A stretch of 21,332 nt of DNA from assembly GCA_910579085.1 (NCBI GenBank), contig CAJTRU010000032.1, positions 1-21,332 on the forward strand, given 5' to 3'. Shown one piece after another: positions 1 through 7,457 of the stretch. The first letter of the stretch is position 1. Each line of letters begins with the position of its first letter. The DNA is from an uncultured Lachnospiraceae bacterium (lineage in GTDB: Bacteria; Bacillota; Clostridia; Lachnospirales; Lachnospiraceae). Made by a program: the position numbers and the translations under genes. The notes under the pieces are model-generated. The model was given only the letters and a program-made list of their open reading frames with translations, made no database searches and was not told the DNA's origin.

Positions 1-348
1 ATATATATCTGATGCAAAATATTTTCAGGATAATTAGTAAAAGAAAAAATATTTATTAATAACCTTAAGAATGATATTGAGTGCCATTATACAGAAACTA
101 CAACTAATACATTACCTGGACTTTATAATATACCCAGACAGCCTTATGGAATTATAAACTTCTACTATTCATATATAAATATACATCCTGTCCTTAGAAA
201 TATTAAAAATGCTATATATGTAAACTTATGTAACAATGTTTATTATTATATCTGTTATTGCTTTTAGTATGTTGGAATTAATGTATATCTGGCATGGAAA
301 ACTTTTAAGGAATAACAAATACATTTTGAATAATTTGATGCAAAATAA
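1..348. other. AT-rich stretch without a convincing gene
   Basis: No gene is supported here. A stretch open on the + strand from 43 to 267 reads like a protein fragment (it includes TLPGLYNIPRQPYGIINF) but has no ATG, GTG or TTG start and no ribosome site, so it could be a decayed gene tail or chance in AT-rich DNA. A second reading frame from the ATG at 236 to 433 runs straight through the terminator hairpin and has no Shine-Dalgarno sequence; it is not accepted as a gene. Confidence 0.4.
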
Positions 349-391
349 AAAGAAAAGCAGAAAATTTATATCTTTTTTTCTGCTTTTCTTT
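342..391 (-). terminator. Rho-independent terminator after the MYG1-family gene
   Basis: A perfect 16-bp inverted repeat has arms at 349-364 and 376-391 (core AGAAAAGCAG / CTGCTTTTCT) and an 11-nt loop. Read on the - strand it starts 22 nt after the stop of the MYG1-family gene and is followed by a T-rich tail (TTTTTATTTTG). It is also T-rich on the other side, so it could work in both directions. Confidence 0.85.
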
Positions 392-412
392 ATTTCTGTA
401 TACAGCCTGAAA

Positions 413-1264
413 TTAATTAATACCAGCCTCTAATGCCATTCTTGCAGCTTTTATTGCATCTTCTTTTTCGTCTGCTGCCACCAGGAATGCATTTGGATGG
501 CAGAACCTTAGCGTTTTTATGCCTGTAATTTTAACAAGTTCTTCTGGGGTCTTTCCACACCATTCTTCTGGAAAGGGACATACAAGTGTCTTATCATCAG
601 CACTAACTGGTACGCCCTGCGCACTATAACCTCCTCTTGATGACGGGTAAACTACAAATTTATAAGAACTTCCAATGGCTTCACCTTTCCACGGTGCAAA
701 TTGTGGAAGTACCAGTACATCTCCGTCACATTCTTCCATCGCTTCATTAACAAGTGTTTTTGCCCTGTAAATGCCTGCTATTGCACTAAAATGGTTTTCA
801 AGTACCAGTTTTGCAAAATCTACTGCTTTCCAGAAACATTTGTCATAGTCTTCTCCAGAATCCCATCCAGGGTTAAATTCGTCTATAATATCTGCAAGTA
901 TGTTAGTTTTGCCTGTATTATCAGACTCATCTAATGGCTGGATAAAATCCCTGTCAAACCTTTCTGCTTCTTCTGTGCCAATATATTCTGCACCAAATTC
1001 ACGCCATACAAGCCCAAATGCAGCATATGGGCAGCCGTTTTCACGGTACTCCTTATCTGCCTGGTGGTGGTCGTACCTCCCCCTGCCAATGTCATACACA
1101 ATACCATCAAAATTTTCTGGCACTTCAAATCCCCTTGTAATTTCAATACCAGGATTTAGTATTTTTAAAAATGCTGTTGCAAATACATCATCTGAATGGA
1201 ATTTACTTCCATGTGTAAAACCCCGCAAGGGTATTTCAATTGTTTTGCTATACTCTTTATCCAT
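413..1264 (-). CDS. MYG1/UPF0160 family DHH-like metal-dependent hydrolase
   Basis: A 283-residue protein of the MYG1 (UPF0160) family, related to DHH phosphoesterases. The eukaryotic member MYG1 is reported as a 3'-5' RNA exonuclease; bacterial members are largely uncharacterised, so the substrate here is unknown. Visible family motifs are HGSKFHSDDVFATA near residue 18, where H and DD are probable metal ligands, and YDIGRGRYDHHQ near residue 56. CPYAAFGLVWREFG follows. Length fits the bacterial family and no signal peptide is visible, so it should be cytoplasmic. AGGAGAG lies 11 nt before the ATG. It follows icd by 36 nt on the same strand and precedes a strong terminator, so the two genes are probably co-transcribed. 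Family assignment is secure; catalytic activity is inferred. Confidence 0.9.
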   Translation of the reverse strand: MDKEYSKTIEIPLRGFTHGSKFHSDDVFATAFLKILNPGIEITRGFEVPENFDGIVYDIGRGRYDHHQADKEYRENGCPYAAFGLVWREFGAEYIGTEEAERFDRDFIQPLDESDNTGKTNILADIIDEFNPGWDSGEDYDKCFWKAVDFAKLVLENHFSAIAGIYRAKTLVNEAMEECDGDVLVLPQFAPWKGEAIGSSYKFVVYPSSRGGYSAQGVPVSADDKTLVCPFPEEWCGKTPEELVKITGIKTLRFCHPNAFLVAADEKEDAIKAARMALEAGIN

Positions 1265-1300
1265 ACCTGCATTATCTCTCCTGCAATAATATAACGGATT

Positions 1301-2509
1301 TTAAAGTTTCATTTCAAGGTTTTTCCTGATTTCTTTAATAAATCCCTCACTATTTAATACATTGACATCCTTAATACTTGTAATAAGCGCAAGGTCTTTT
1401 GTCATGCTGCCTGACTCTATTGTGCCAAGTGTTGCTTCTTCAAGCTTGTCTGCAAAATCCATAAGTTCTTTTATATTGTCAAGTTCACCACGTTTGCGCA
1501 ATGCACCTGTCCAGGCAAATATTGTAGCTACTGAATTTGTAGATGTTTCTTCACCTTTAAGGTGCTTGTAATAATGCCTCTGCACTGTGCCATGTGCTGC
1601 TTCATATTCATATATCCCATCTGGTGATACAAGAACTGATGTCATCATGGCAAGTGAGCCACATGCAGAGGAAACCATATCACTCATTACATCGCCATCA
1701 TAGTTCTTACATGCCCATATAAAGCCGCCTTCAGTTTTCATAACGCGTGCTACTGCATCATCAATAAGTGTATAGAAATATTCTAACCCTGCTTCCTCAA
1801 ATTTATCCTTAAATTCACTATCATATACTTCCTGGAATATATCTTTAAAATTATGGTCATATACTTTAGAGATTGTATCTTTAGTAGCAAACCACAAGTC
1901 CTGTTTTGTATCAAGTGCATAAGCAAAACATGCCTTTGCAAAGCTTGTTATTGACTTGTCAGTATTATGGATACCCTGGATTACACCGCTTCCTGTAAAT
2001 TCATGTATAGTCTGGCGGATTTCCTGCCCGTCTTCACCTGTAAATACAATTTCTGCCTTTCCGGCACCTGGAACTTTAATCTCTGTATTTTTATATACAT
2101 CACCATATGCATGTCTTGCAAGTGTAATTGGTTTCTTCCAGTTTTTAACACAAGGTTCAATCCCTTTTACCTGTATAGGTGCACGGAAAACAGTGCCATC
2201 AAGCACCGCCCTTATTGTGCCGTTAGGTGATTTCCACATCTCTTTTAAATTATACTCATCCATTCTTGCAGCATTTGGTGTAATAGTTGCACATTTAACA
2301 GCAACACCATATTTCTTTGCTGCTTCTGCTGACTCAAATGTAACCTTGTCATCAGTCTCATTGCGGTATTCAAGCCCAAGGTCATAATATTCAGTTTTTA
2401 AATCAATGAAAGGAAGAATAAGTTCATCCTTAATCATCTTCCAGAGAATACGTGTCATTTCATCCCCGTCCATCTCAACTAAAGGGGTAGTCATTTTAAT
2501 CTTTTCCAT
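1301..2509 (-). CDS. icd: NADP-dependent isocitrate dehydrogenase (eukaryote-type)
   Basis: A 402-residue enzyme converting isocitrate plus NADP+ to 2-oxoglutarate, CO2 and NADPH, feeding glutamate synthesis. It aligns by eye with human IDH1 along its whole length: VEMDGDEMTRI at the N-terminus, VKCATITP, MWKSPNGTIR, the ARHAYGD segment carrying the arginine equivalent to IDH1 R132, GGFIWACKNYDGDVMSD (family signature), EAAHGTVQRHY and STNSVATIFAWT. This places it in the eukaryote-like homodimeric subfamily rather than the E. coli type. An in-frame ATG seven codons upstream exists, but GGAGG at 2519-2523 sits 9 nt before the ATG at 2509, which decides the start. All key segments are intact. 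It is first in an operon with the MYG1-family gene. Confidence 0.97.
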   Translation of the reverse strand: MEKIKMTTPLVEMDGDEMTRILWKMIKDELILPFIDLKTEYYDLGLEYRNETDDKVTFESAEAAKKYGVAVKCATITPNAARMDEYNLKEMWKSPNGTIRAVLDGTVFRAPIQVKGIEPCVKNWKKPITLARHAYGDVYKNTEIKVPGAGKAEIVFTGEDGQEIRQTIHEFTGSGVIQGIHNTDKSITSFAKACFAYALDTKQDLWFATKDTISKVYDHNFKDIFQEVYDSEFKDKFEEAGLEYFYTLIDDAVARVMKTEGGFIWACKNYDGDVMSDMVSSACGSLAMMTSVLVSPDGIYEYEAAHGTVQRHYYKHLKGEETSTNSVATIFAWTGALRKRGELDNIKELMDFADKLEEATLGTIESGSMTKDLALITSIKDVNVLNSEGFIKEIRKNLEMKL

Positions 2510-2565
2510 GTTTAAATTCCTCCGTTTCATCTAATATTGGCTATTATGGCGATGCCATGTCTCCT

Positions 2566-2594
2566 ATTGTACCACGAAATAAAAATAAAGTAAA
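2566..2594 (-). promoter_or_regulatory. Probable sigma-A promoter for icd-MYG1
   Basis: On the - strand, TTTACT (2589-2594) and TACAAT (2566-2571) are separated by exactly 17 nt. The -10 box matches 5 of 6 consensus bases and the -35 box 4 of 6. The predicted transcript start is about 50 nt before the icd ATG. Confidence 0.55.
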
Positions 2595-2603
2595 ATTTTA
2601 GCA

Positions 2604-2632
2604 TTGACTTATTTTATTACATATGGTATTTT
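2604..2632 (+). promoter_or_regulatory. Possible promoter for the Big_2 secreted protein
   Basis: TTGACT (2604-2609) is followed after 17 nt by TATTTT (2627-2632). An AT-rich TATATA run just downstream offers alternative -10 boxes. The gene also has an ideal ribosome site, AGGAGG at 2676-2681, 7 nt before its ATG. Confidence 0.45.
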
Positions 2633-2688
2633 ATATATAAATAGCATCCTTTTTTATACAATTTATAATACAAACAGGAGGTAAATAT

Positions 2689-3702
2689 ATGGAGAAAAAA
2701 CATATAACCAGGCATATTTTTAAAATACTTCTTACATTATTATTAATATGCAGCATCAGTTCCAGCATATATAAGCCAGCATCTGCAAAGATTTCACCAG
2801 TAATACTTCTTTCAGATTACATTAAAGAAATGAATGTAGGTGATGAATATTACTTATTCGCATATTCATCTGATGGCAGAATTCCAAAATTCAGCAGTTC
2901 AGACAGGAAAATTGCCACTGTTGACACATATGGCAGGATTACAGCTAAAAAAGCTGGAAATTGTACAATTACTGTAAAAGCATTTACATCCGAGGCATCA
3001 TGCCGTATCAGAGTTGCAAAAACCCAGATTAAGCTTAGTAAAAAGTCTGTATCTATAGAAAACCACGAAACTTTTAAGCTAGATGCGGAAATCTCAAGTA
3101 AAACTGTACCTGTATTTAAAAGCAATAAAAAAAGCGTTGCAATTGTTGATGATGAAGGCAACATTACAGGGTGTAAGCCTGGAAATGCAGTAATTACCGT
3201 ACAGGCTGGCGGCTCGTCTGCAAACTGCCATGTAACTGTAAGGAAACCTGTGGTAAAACTGGACAAGCTGTACAAACGTCTGTACAGATGCCAGAGTTTT
3301 ACACTCTGTGCTTCTGTTTCATCAGGTATTACACCTGTCTGGAAATCAAATAAAAAAAGTATTGCAACCGTTGATGAAAATGGGAAAGTAACTGCAATAA
3401 AACATGGAACAGCGCTAATCACTGCTAAAGCTGATGGCGTAAGTAAAACTTGTGAAGTTGTAGTTGAACCACCAGAGATAAATCTTGAAAGCAGTGAGAT
3501 AACGCTAAAAAAAGGTTCTTCTTATAATATTGGCATGACAATATCATCAGGCAACGCACCTGTCTGGACTTCCAGCAAAGAAAGTGTTGCATCTGTAGAC
3601 CAGCTTGGCAATGTATATGCTTTAGAAAAAGGCACTTCCACAATAACAGTTAGCGAAGATGGCACAAAAGCCAGGTGCAGGGTCAGTGTAATATCTGGTT
3701 AA
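2689..3702 (+). CDS. Secreted protein with four bacterial Ig-like (Big_2) domains
   Basis: A 337-residue exported protein. The N-terminus has a basic segment, a hydrophobic core (ILLTLLLICSISSSIY) and a likely signal-peptidase site after ASA near residue 33. The rest is four tandem repeats of about 75 residues (roughly 34-112, 113-187, 188-262, 263-337). Each has the Big_2 pattern: a strand with WxS or FKSNKKS, then VATVD..G.V.A...G...ITV, and a closing C-x-V-x-V strand. Each repeat keeps a Cys in that last strand. Big_2 domains occur in cell-surface and adhesive proteins. There is no LPXTG motif, C-terminal membrane segment or enzymatic domain, so it is probably released or held non-covalently. 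It is a single-gene unit with its own promoter and ribosome site. Ligand unknown. Confidence 0.88.
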   Translation: MEKKHITRHIFKILLTLLLICSISSSIYKPASAKISPVILLSDYIKEMNVGDEYYLFAYSSDGRIPKFSSSDRKIATVDTYGRITAKKAGNCTITVKAFTSEASCRIRVAKTQIKLSKKSVSIENHETFKLDAEISSKTVPVFKSNKKSVAIVDDEGNITGCKPGNAVITVQAGGSSANCHVTVRKPVVKLDKLYKRLYRCQSFTLCASVSSGITPVWKSNKKSIATVDENGKVTAIKHGTALITAKADGVSKTCEVVVEPPEINLESSEITLKKGSSYNIGMTISSGNAPVWTSSKESVASVDQLGNVYALEKGTSTITVSEDGTKARCRVSVISG

Positions 3703-3705
3703 TCC

Positions 3706-3745
3706 TGGATAATATTTAATTTCAATAAAGTTTATCCATTCATAA
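3706..3745 (+). terminator. Weak terminator-like hairpin after the Big_2 gene
   Basis: Perfect 7-bp arms TGGATAA (3706-3712) and TTATCCA (3732-3738) start a few bases after the stop codon, with a long 19-nt loop, followed by an AT-rich tail. The AT-rich stem and long loop make it a weak candidate. Confidence 0.3.
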
Positions 3746-3791
3746 ATTTTTCTAATAACTTTTAAGCCAAAGTATTAAAAAGGATGCTATA

Positions 3792-4313
3792 TTATACCCA
3801 TTCTGTTGTTTTATCTATAGAAAGCCTGCTTTTATGTAATACACATGGCCCGCCGCCATCTGCTGGATAACCTGCTGGCATTATTAATACAGGTTCACAT
3901 GAAGCTGGAATATTAAATTCTTCTGTGAGTTTTTTCTTATCAAACATTCCAACAATAGTAGTACCAACGCCAAGCTCCGCCGCCTCCAATGACATATGTG
4001 CTGCAACTATCCCTATATCTATAAGCCCAAAGTACATTCCACTTTTTTCATCCATTGGCGGACTGCATGTATCTTTTTCTAACGATATAATAAAAACTGC
4101 TGGTGCATTAAAATGGCAGTTAGTGCATCCTCTTAATTTTTCTATGCCTTCTTTGCTTGTTACTATTTTAAGCCTGTGCCTCTGAAGGTTACACGCTGAT
4201 GGTGATATCCTTGCTGCCTCTGCAATTTTTTCTAGTTTTTCCTTTTCTACTGGATGGTTTTCATCCATACTTCTTAGGGAATATCTTTCTTTTGCTAAAT
4301 CTATAAAATCCAT
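3792..4313 (-). CDS. Nitroreductase family FMN-dependent oxidoreductase
   Basis: A protein of 173 residues in the nitroreductase fold, flavoenzymes using NAD(P)H to reduce nitro compounds, quinones or other substrates; the substrate cannot be read from sequence. The N-terminal ERYSLRSMDENHPV segment matches the FMN-phosphate binding R-x-S-x-R region, SPSACNLQ matches the usual SPSxxNxQ, and ELGVGTTIVGMFD and VLIMPAGYPAD match the conserved C-terminal half. CTNCHFNAPA adds a Cys pair not needed by the family. An ATG four codons upstream directly abuts AGGAG (4326-4330), leaving no spacer, so the ATG at 4313, 12 nt from it, is preferred. It lies 68 nt after the acyl ligase gene on the same strand with no terminator between, so it may share that operon. 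Confidence 0.85.
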   Translation of the reverse strand: MDFIDLAKERYSLRSMDENHPVEKEKLEKIAEAARISPSACNLQRHRLKIVTSKEGIEKLRGCTNCHFNAPAVFIISLEKDTCSPPMDEKSGMYFGLIDIGIVAAHMSLEAAELGVGTTIVGMFDKKKLTEEFNIPASCEPVLIMPAGYPADGGGPCVLHKSRLSIDKTTEWV

Positions 4314-4381
4314 ATTATTTTCCATCTCCTGTCATTCTGAAACTTCTTCTATTATTATAAAATTATTTTTGCTTCATAATA

Positions 4382-5722
4382 TCAGTATATTCTTTGGTAC
4401 ATCCCTTGTATTTTCTTTTTATCTTTTTTACCACTCTCATTATGTGGCATTTCACTTAATACTATTATTTTGCATGGCATTTCATAATGTGCAAGCTTTT
4501 TTCTAAGACTTGTGAATATTTTATCATTAATGGCAAGTTTCTTTAATATAATAATACCATCTTCTCTTTTTACATCTCTATAACCACTGCTATTTATAAT
4601 TAAATTATTCTTATTATATTCCATGTCAATAAATGCTGCAAGCACCTGTTTTCTATTTTCTGTAATGGGAATTACTGCTGCCTCATGGACTTCTTCCAGG
4701 TTTTCAAGCTCATTTTCAATATGGATTAGTGAAATTTTACGTCCATGTATTAAAACTATATCATCACTTCTGCCCTCAAAGTATAAGCAGCCATTTTTGT
4801 CCATATAGCCCTTGTCTGAAACTGAATATGGACATTTTATACCCTCTGCATGGTACTGGCTGTCTACATAGATATTTCCATTATTTATAAATACTCCTAT
4901 ACCTGGAAATGGTTTTCCTATAAGGTTTTTATCTATTGTCATATCCCTGTCTTTTACATATGTAATATAATTAAGTTCACTTGCCCCATAATATAATGTA
5001 ATTTCTGCCACAGGAAATACTTCTTTTAATTTTATTGCATCATTATATCCAAGGCTTTGTGAACCTGATATTATGGATTTTACATTTCTATTAATATCTT
5101 TCATAACAGACGGAAGCAGCATAAGTTTAGAAGGAATAAGGTATATAGTATTGACATTTTCTTTTTTTATTACATATGCCCATCTTTTAGGATTAAATTT
5201 ATTTTCTGCCACAATTGTACCTTCCGCATAAAACTGCGCCATATATAAATTCAGGTTTCCAGTAAATGCAAGGCTTCCATGTACAAAAAGTACACTTTCT
5301 TTATTTATGCCAAATATTTTATTCTGCACTGGAAAAAATCCTGCCCAGCTTTTATAAGTCCTATATAAAACTTTAGGAATACCTGTTGTCCCAGAAGTCA
5401 TTACTGCCATACAGACATTATCTGGAACATAACTAATCTCTGGTAATTCCCTGGCATCAGATGGCACTATCATTGGAACTGCCCCAAAAACATTGCATGC
5501 CAGAAATGCTACAAGCTGCTTTAAAATACTGTTTTCGTTTATTATAAAAATAATTTTGTCTTGTATTTTTAAAATATTTACATTATATTCCTGTTCTTTT
5601 AATATCTTTTCTGCCATAACAGATACAAGGCAGGAAAGTTCCCCATAGGTATACACATTGCCATCTTCTATAATTGCAGTTTTGGCAGGGTCTGCTCTTT
5701 TAATTAATTTATAATAATTCAT
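4382..5722 (-). CDS. AMP-forming acyl ligase (ANL superfamily), YhfT-like
   Basis: A 446-residue adenylating enzyme that would activate a carboxylic acid with ATP, probably to an acyl-CoA. Motifs in order: phosphate loop MTSGTTGIPK (about 108-117), YGASE (245-249), SDKGYMDKNG with the ribose-binding Asp (about 302-311), GRSDD hinge (317-321) and C-terminal NESGKKDKKK with the candidate catalytic Lys (about 429-437). It is shorter than typical 500-residue ligases because the N-terminal domain is trimmed. The ATG follows GGAG by 9 nt. It lies 75 nt after the thiolase gene. A thiolase and acyl ligase next to bioY under biotin control is the arrangement known as yhfS-yhfT in Bacillus. The natural acid substrate is unknown; pimelate and ordinary fatty acids are both possible. 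Confidence 0.9.
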   Translation of the reverse strand: MNYYKLIKRADPAKTAIIEDGNVYTYGELSCLVSVMAEKILKEQEYNVNILKIQDKIIFIINENSILKQLVAFLACNVFGAVPMIVPSDARELPEISYVPDNVCMAVMTSGTTGIPKVLYRTYKSWAGFFPVQNKIFGINKESVLFVHGSLAFTGNLNLYMAQFYAEGTIVAENKFNPKRWAYVIKKENVNTIYLIPSKLMLLPSVMKDINRNVKSIISGSQSLGYNDAIKLKEVFPVAEITLYYGASELNYITYVKDRDMTIDKNLIGKPFPGIGVFINNGNIYVDSQYHAEGIKCPYSVSDKGYMDKNGCLYFEGRSDDIVLIHGRKISLIHIENELENLEEVHEAAVIPITENRKQVLAAFIDMEYNKNNLIINSSGYRDVKREDGIIILKKLAINDKIFTSLRKKLAHYEMPCKIIVLSEMPHNESGKKDKKKIQGMYQRIY

Positions 5723-5797
5723 TCTATAGTTCTCCAGTTACCAGGATGTGCCTGTTAATTGTTTTTTATGCCAATTAATTATTTAGCTCATCTATTT

Positions 5798-6961
5798 CTA
5801 GCTTATATGCTTTAAAAGAACAGCCGTCCCAGTCCCTCCTGCTGCCGCTATGCTGCATATTGCATATCTGTTATTATTTTCCAGCTTGCTGTATTCAAGT
5901 GCTTTAAGCGCATGAAGCAATATAATCCCACCTGACGCGCCATATGGATGTCCATAAGCCAGCGCCCCTCCAAATATATTATACCTGTCTGCTGCATCTG
6001 GAAATTTTCTTGCAAATAGTTCATCTATTACAGCAAATGCCTCATTACATTCATAAACAGATATATCATGGTAATCCATATTATTTTTTATAAGGAGTTT
6101 TTCTATTGCTTTTATTGCAGACCGTGGGCTTTCATCTGGATTAACACCTGTTTCTGCAACACTGGCAAATTCCGCCAAAGGTTTTAGATTGTGTTTCTTC
6201 ATATAGCTGCCAGAACATATTATTACAAAAGCTGCTCCGTCATTGGTCAGACATGCATTGGCAGCCGTCAGGACACTTCCTCCTTTTAATACAAATGGCA
6301 GCCTGTCTAGCAGCCTCTGGCTAATCCTGTCACGTATTCCCTCGTCTTTATTACTGCCCTCCCCAATATCTGCAATAATATCTTTTAATACCCCTTTTTC
6401 CCTTGCCTCCTTTGCAAGCGCATGGCTTCTTAAAACCCAGTGGTCAAGCATACCTCTTGTAATCCCCTCTGATAATGCTGTCCTTTCTGCCCCTTCAAGC
6501 ATTGCCGCCTGGTTATGTCCGCTTGGTGAAAATTTTGCAACTTTATAAAATGAATTTTCATCACCATAAACGCCAAATCCAGGATGGTTTTTATTATATC
6601 CCCGCAACGGGGCTGTAGAACAGCTTTCAAAACCTCCTGCAATAATACAGTCCGCCTGCCTGCTTTGTATTTTTGCAGCAGCTACAGCAATACTTTCAAG
6701 ACCTGAGCCACATTGCAAATCTATTGTAAATGCAGGCATTTCCTCAGGAAGCCCTGCTTCAAGAGCCATAAGCCTTGTAATATTCCCCCCTGCACCAGTT
6801 GCATTTCCTGCAATAACCATATCTGTTTCTTTACATTTGTATTTATCTATAATATATTTTAATACCTTAGCTCCAAGAATTTCCGCTGGTATATTACGGT
6901 ACATACTGTTTTCTATACCTATATAGCTCCTCGCCCCTCCAGCTATGTATGCTTTGTCCAT
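5798..6961 (-). CDS. Thiolase (acetyl-CoA acetyltransferase family), YhfS-like
   Basis: A 387-residue thiolase, catalysing reversible Claisen condensation of acyl-CoA with acetyl-CoA or the reverse cleavage. All catalytic elements are present: nucleophilic Cys84 in DLQCGSGLES, GGFESCS (109-115), NACLTNDGAA (235-244), NEAFAV (306-311), His338 in GGALAYGHPYGASGG and Cys369 in AICSIAAAGGTG. DLQCGSG replaces the usual NRVCGSG, pointing to a subfamily away from standard AtoB/ThlA. An open frame extends 27 codons upstream, but that extension lies inside a palindromic repeat; GGAGG 7 nt before the ATG at 6961 fixes the start. It is second in the MaoC-thiolase-ligase operon, after a repeat-filled gap. 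Direction of reaction and chain length are not known. Confidence 0.92.
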   Translation of the reverse strand: MDKAYIAGGARSYIGIENSMYRNIPAEILGAKVLKYIIDKYKCKETDMVIAGNATGAGGNITRLMALEAGLPEEMPAFTIDLQCGSGLESIAVAAAKIQSRQADCIIAGGFESCSTAPLRGYNKNHPGFGVYGDENSFYKVAKFSPSGHNQAAMLEGAERTALSEGITRGMLDHWVLRSHALAKEAREKGVLKDIIADIGEGSNKDEGIRDRISQRLLDRLPFVLKGGSVLTAANACLTNDGAAFVIICSGSYMKKHNLKPLAEFASVAETGVNPDESPRSAIKAIEKLLIKNNMDYHDISVYECNEAFAVIDELFARKFPDAADRYNIFGGALAYGHPYGASGGIILLHALKALEYSKLENNNRYAICSIAAAGGTGTAVLLKHIS

Positions 6962-6974
6962 AAATATTCCTCCA

Positions 6975-7128
6975 GTTTCCAATGCCAGAGCCAGAATCTT
7001 CCATACAGAAAAAAGCATGCCTGATGCATGGCTTTTGCACACATTCCGCTACCTTACAATATCATTAAGTTAAGGAATATGCTGGAATTTAATAATGGTG
7101 GGCCGGCATCTGGCACACAAAACTTGCC
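6975..7128. repeat. Imperfect palindromic repeat element, copy 1
   Basis: About 155 bp with two arms related to the module found in copies 2 and 3. The left arm holds TGCCAGAGCCAGAAT (from 6983) and ATTCCGCTA (from 7043); the right arm has TCTGGCA (7109-7115), matching TGCCAGA at 6983-6989, plus TAAGG (7071-7075) pairing with CCTTA (7052-7056). Its left arm shares 24 of 26 bases with the right window edge (TGCCAGAGCCAG onward). It lies between the MaoC-like gene and the thiolase and ends just before the thiolase ribosome site. Confidence 0.7.
7009..7036 (-). terminator. Terminator-like hairpin between maoC and thiolase
   Basis: On the - strand AAAAGCCATGC (7036-7026), loop ATCAG, then GCATGCTTTT (7020-7011) form a stem of about 10 bp with one bulged base, followed by two more T (TTTTTT in all). 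It lies within repeat copy 1, upstream of the thiolase. It could reduce read-through into the thiolase and ligase genes. Confidence 0.5.
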
Positions 7129-7263
7129 ATAATAAATTTAAAACAAAAACCAGAATAATGGGATAAAGGAATATCACCAAACTTCCGTTTGTCTAAATCA
7201 CTTTCCTCATAACATAATTTATAGTTATAACACATAATGGTTTTCTGTAATTTTGCCAGGAAA

Positions 7264-7432
7264 CAGCAGGTTTCTAGTGTTCCAGCTAAATATTTATTCT
7301 ATGACAGGGGCACTTTAGCCCCGTTGGCGTTTAAATCTGGTTTTTTCAGATTTTATGCGCCATTACGTGGGCTAACGTAGCGCAAGCGTGCCCTGGAATG
7401 GAATAATATTAGCTGGACACAGAAACTTCTGC
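7264..7432. repeat. Imperfect palindromic repeat element, copy 2
   Basis: About 170 bp, and the most regular copy. The outer arms GTTTCTAGTGTTCCAGCTAA (7270-7289) and TTAGCTGGACACAGAAAC (7409-7426) are complementary except for two bulged bases. Inside are CAGGGGCAC (7305-7313) / GTGCCCTG (7388-7395), TTAGCCC (7315-7321) / GGGCTAA (7369-7375), TGGCG (7325-7329) / CGCCA (7358-7362) and AAATCTG (7333-7339) / CAGATTT (7347-7353) around a 7-nt loop. The whole can fold into one long nested hairpin on either strand. It contains no significant reading frame. Confidence 0.8.
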
Positions 7433-7457
7433 GTCCATCAGCCAAAACAGGATAACT

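Noticed and set aside
236..433. 65-codon open frame on the + strand
   Set aside because: No ribosome site; it runs through a 16-bp terminator hairpin and into the end of the MYG1-family gene. Very AT-rich and consistent with chance.
900..1289. Long antisense open frames over MYG1, icd, the ABC ATPase and other genes
   Set aside because: They mirror codon structure of the real genes on the opposite strand, lack ribosome sites and match no family.
2641..3790. 14-nt inverted repeat (ATAGCATCCTTTTT at 2641-2654 and its complement at 3777-3790) flanking the Big_2 gene
   Set aside because: In a 21-kb AT-rich window a pair of this length is expected about once by chance; no transposase or target duplication supports an inserted element.
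6962..7042. 27-codon N-terminal extension of the thiolase
   Set aside because: It is encoded by the palindromic repeat and hairpin; the GGAGG site 7 nt before the ATG at 6961 supports the shorter start.
7369..7395. attC-like core (GGGCTAACG) suggesting an integron site
   Set aside because: The arms are in the wrong orientation relative to an attC site and are explained better as part of the palindromic repeat; no integron integrase or cassette genes are present.
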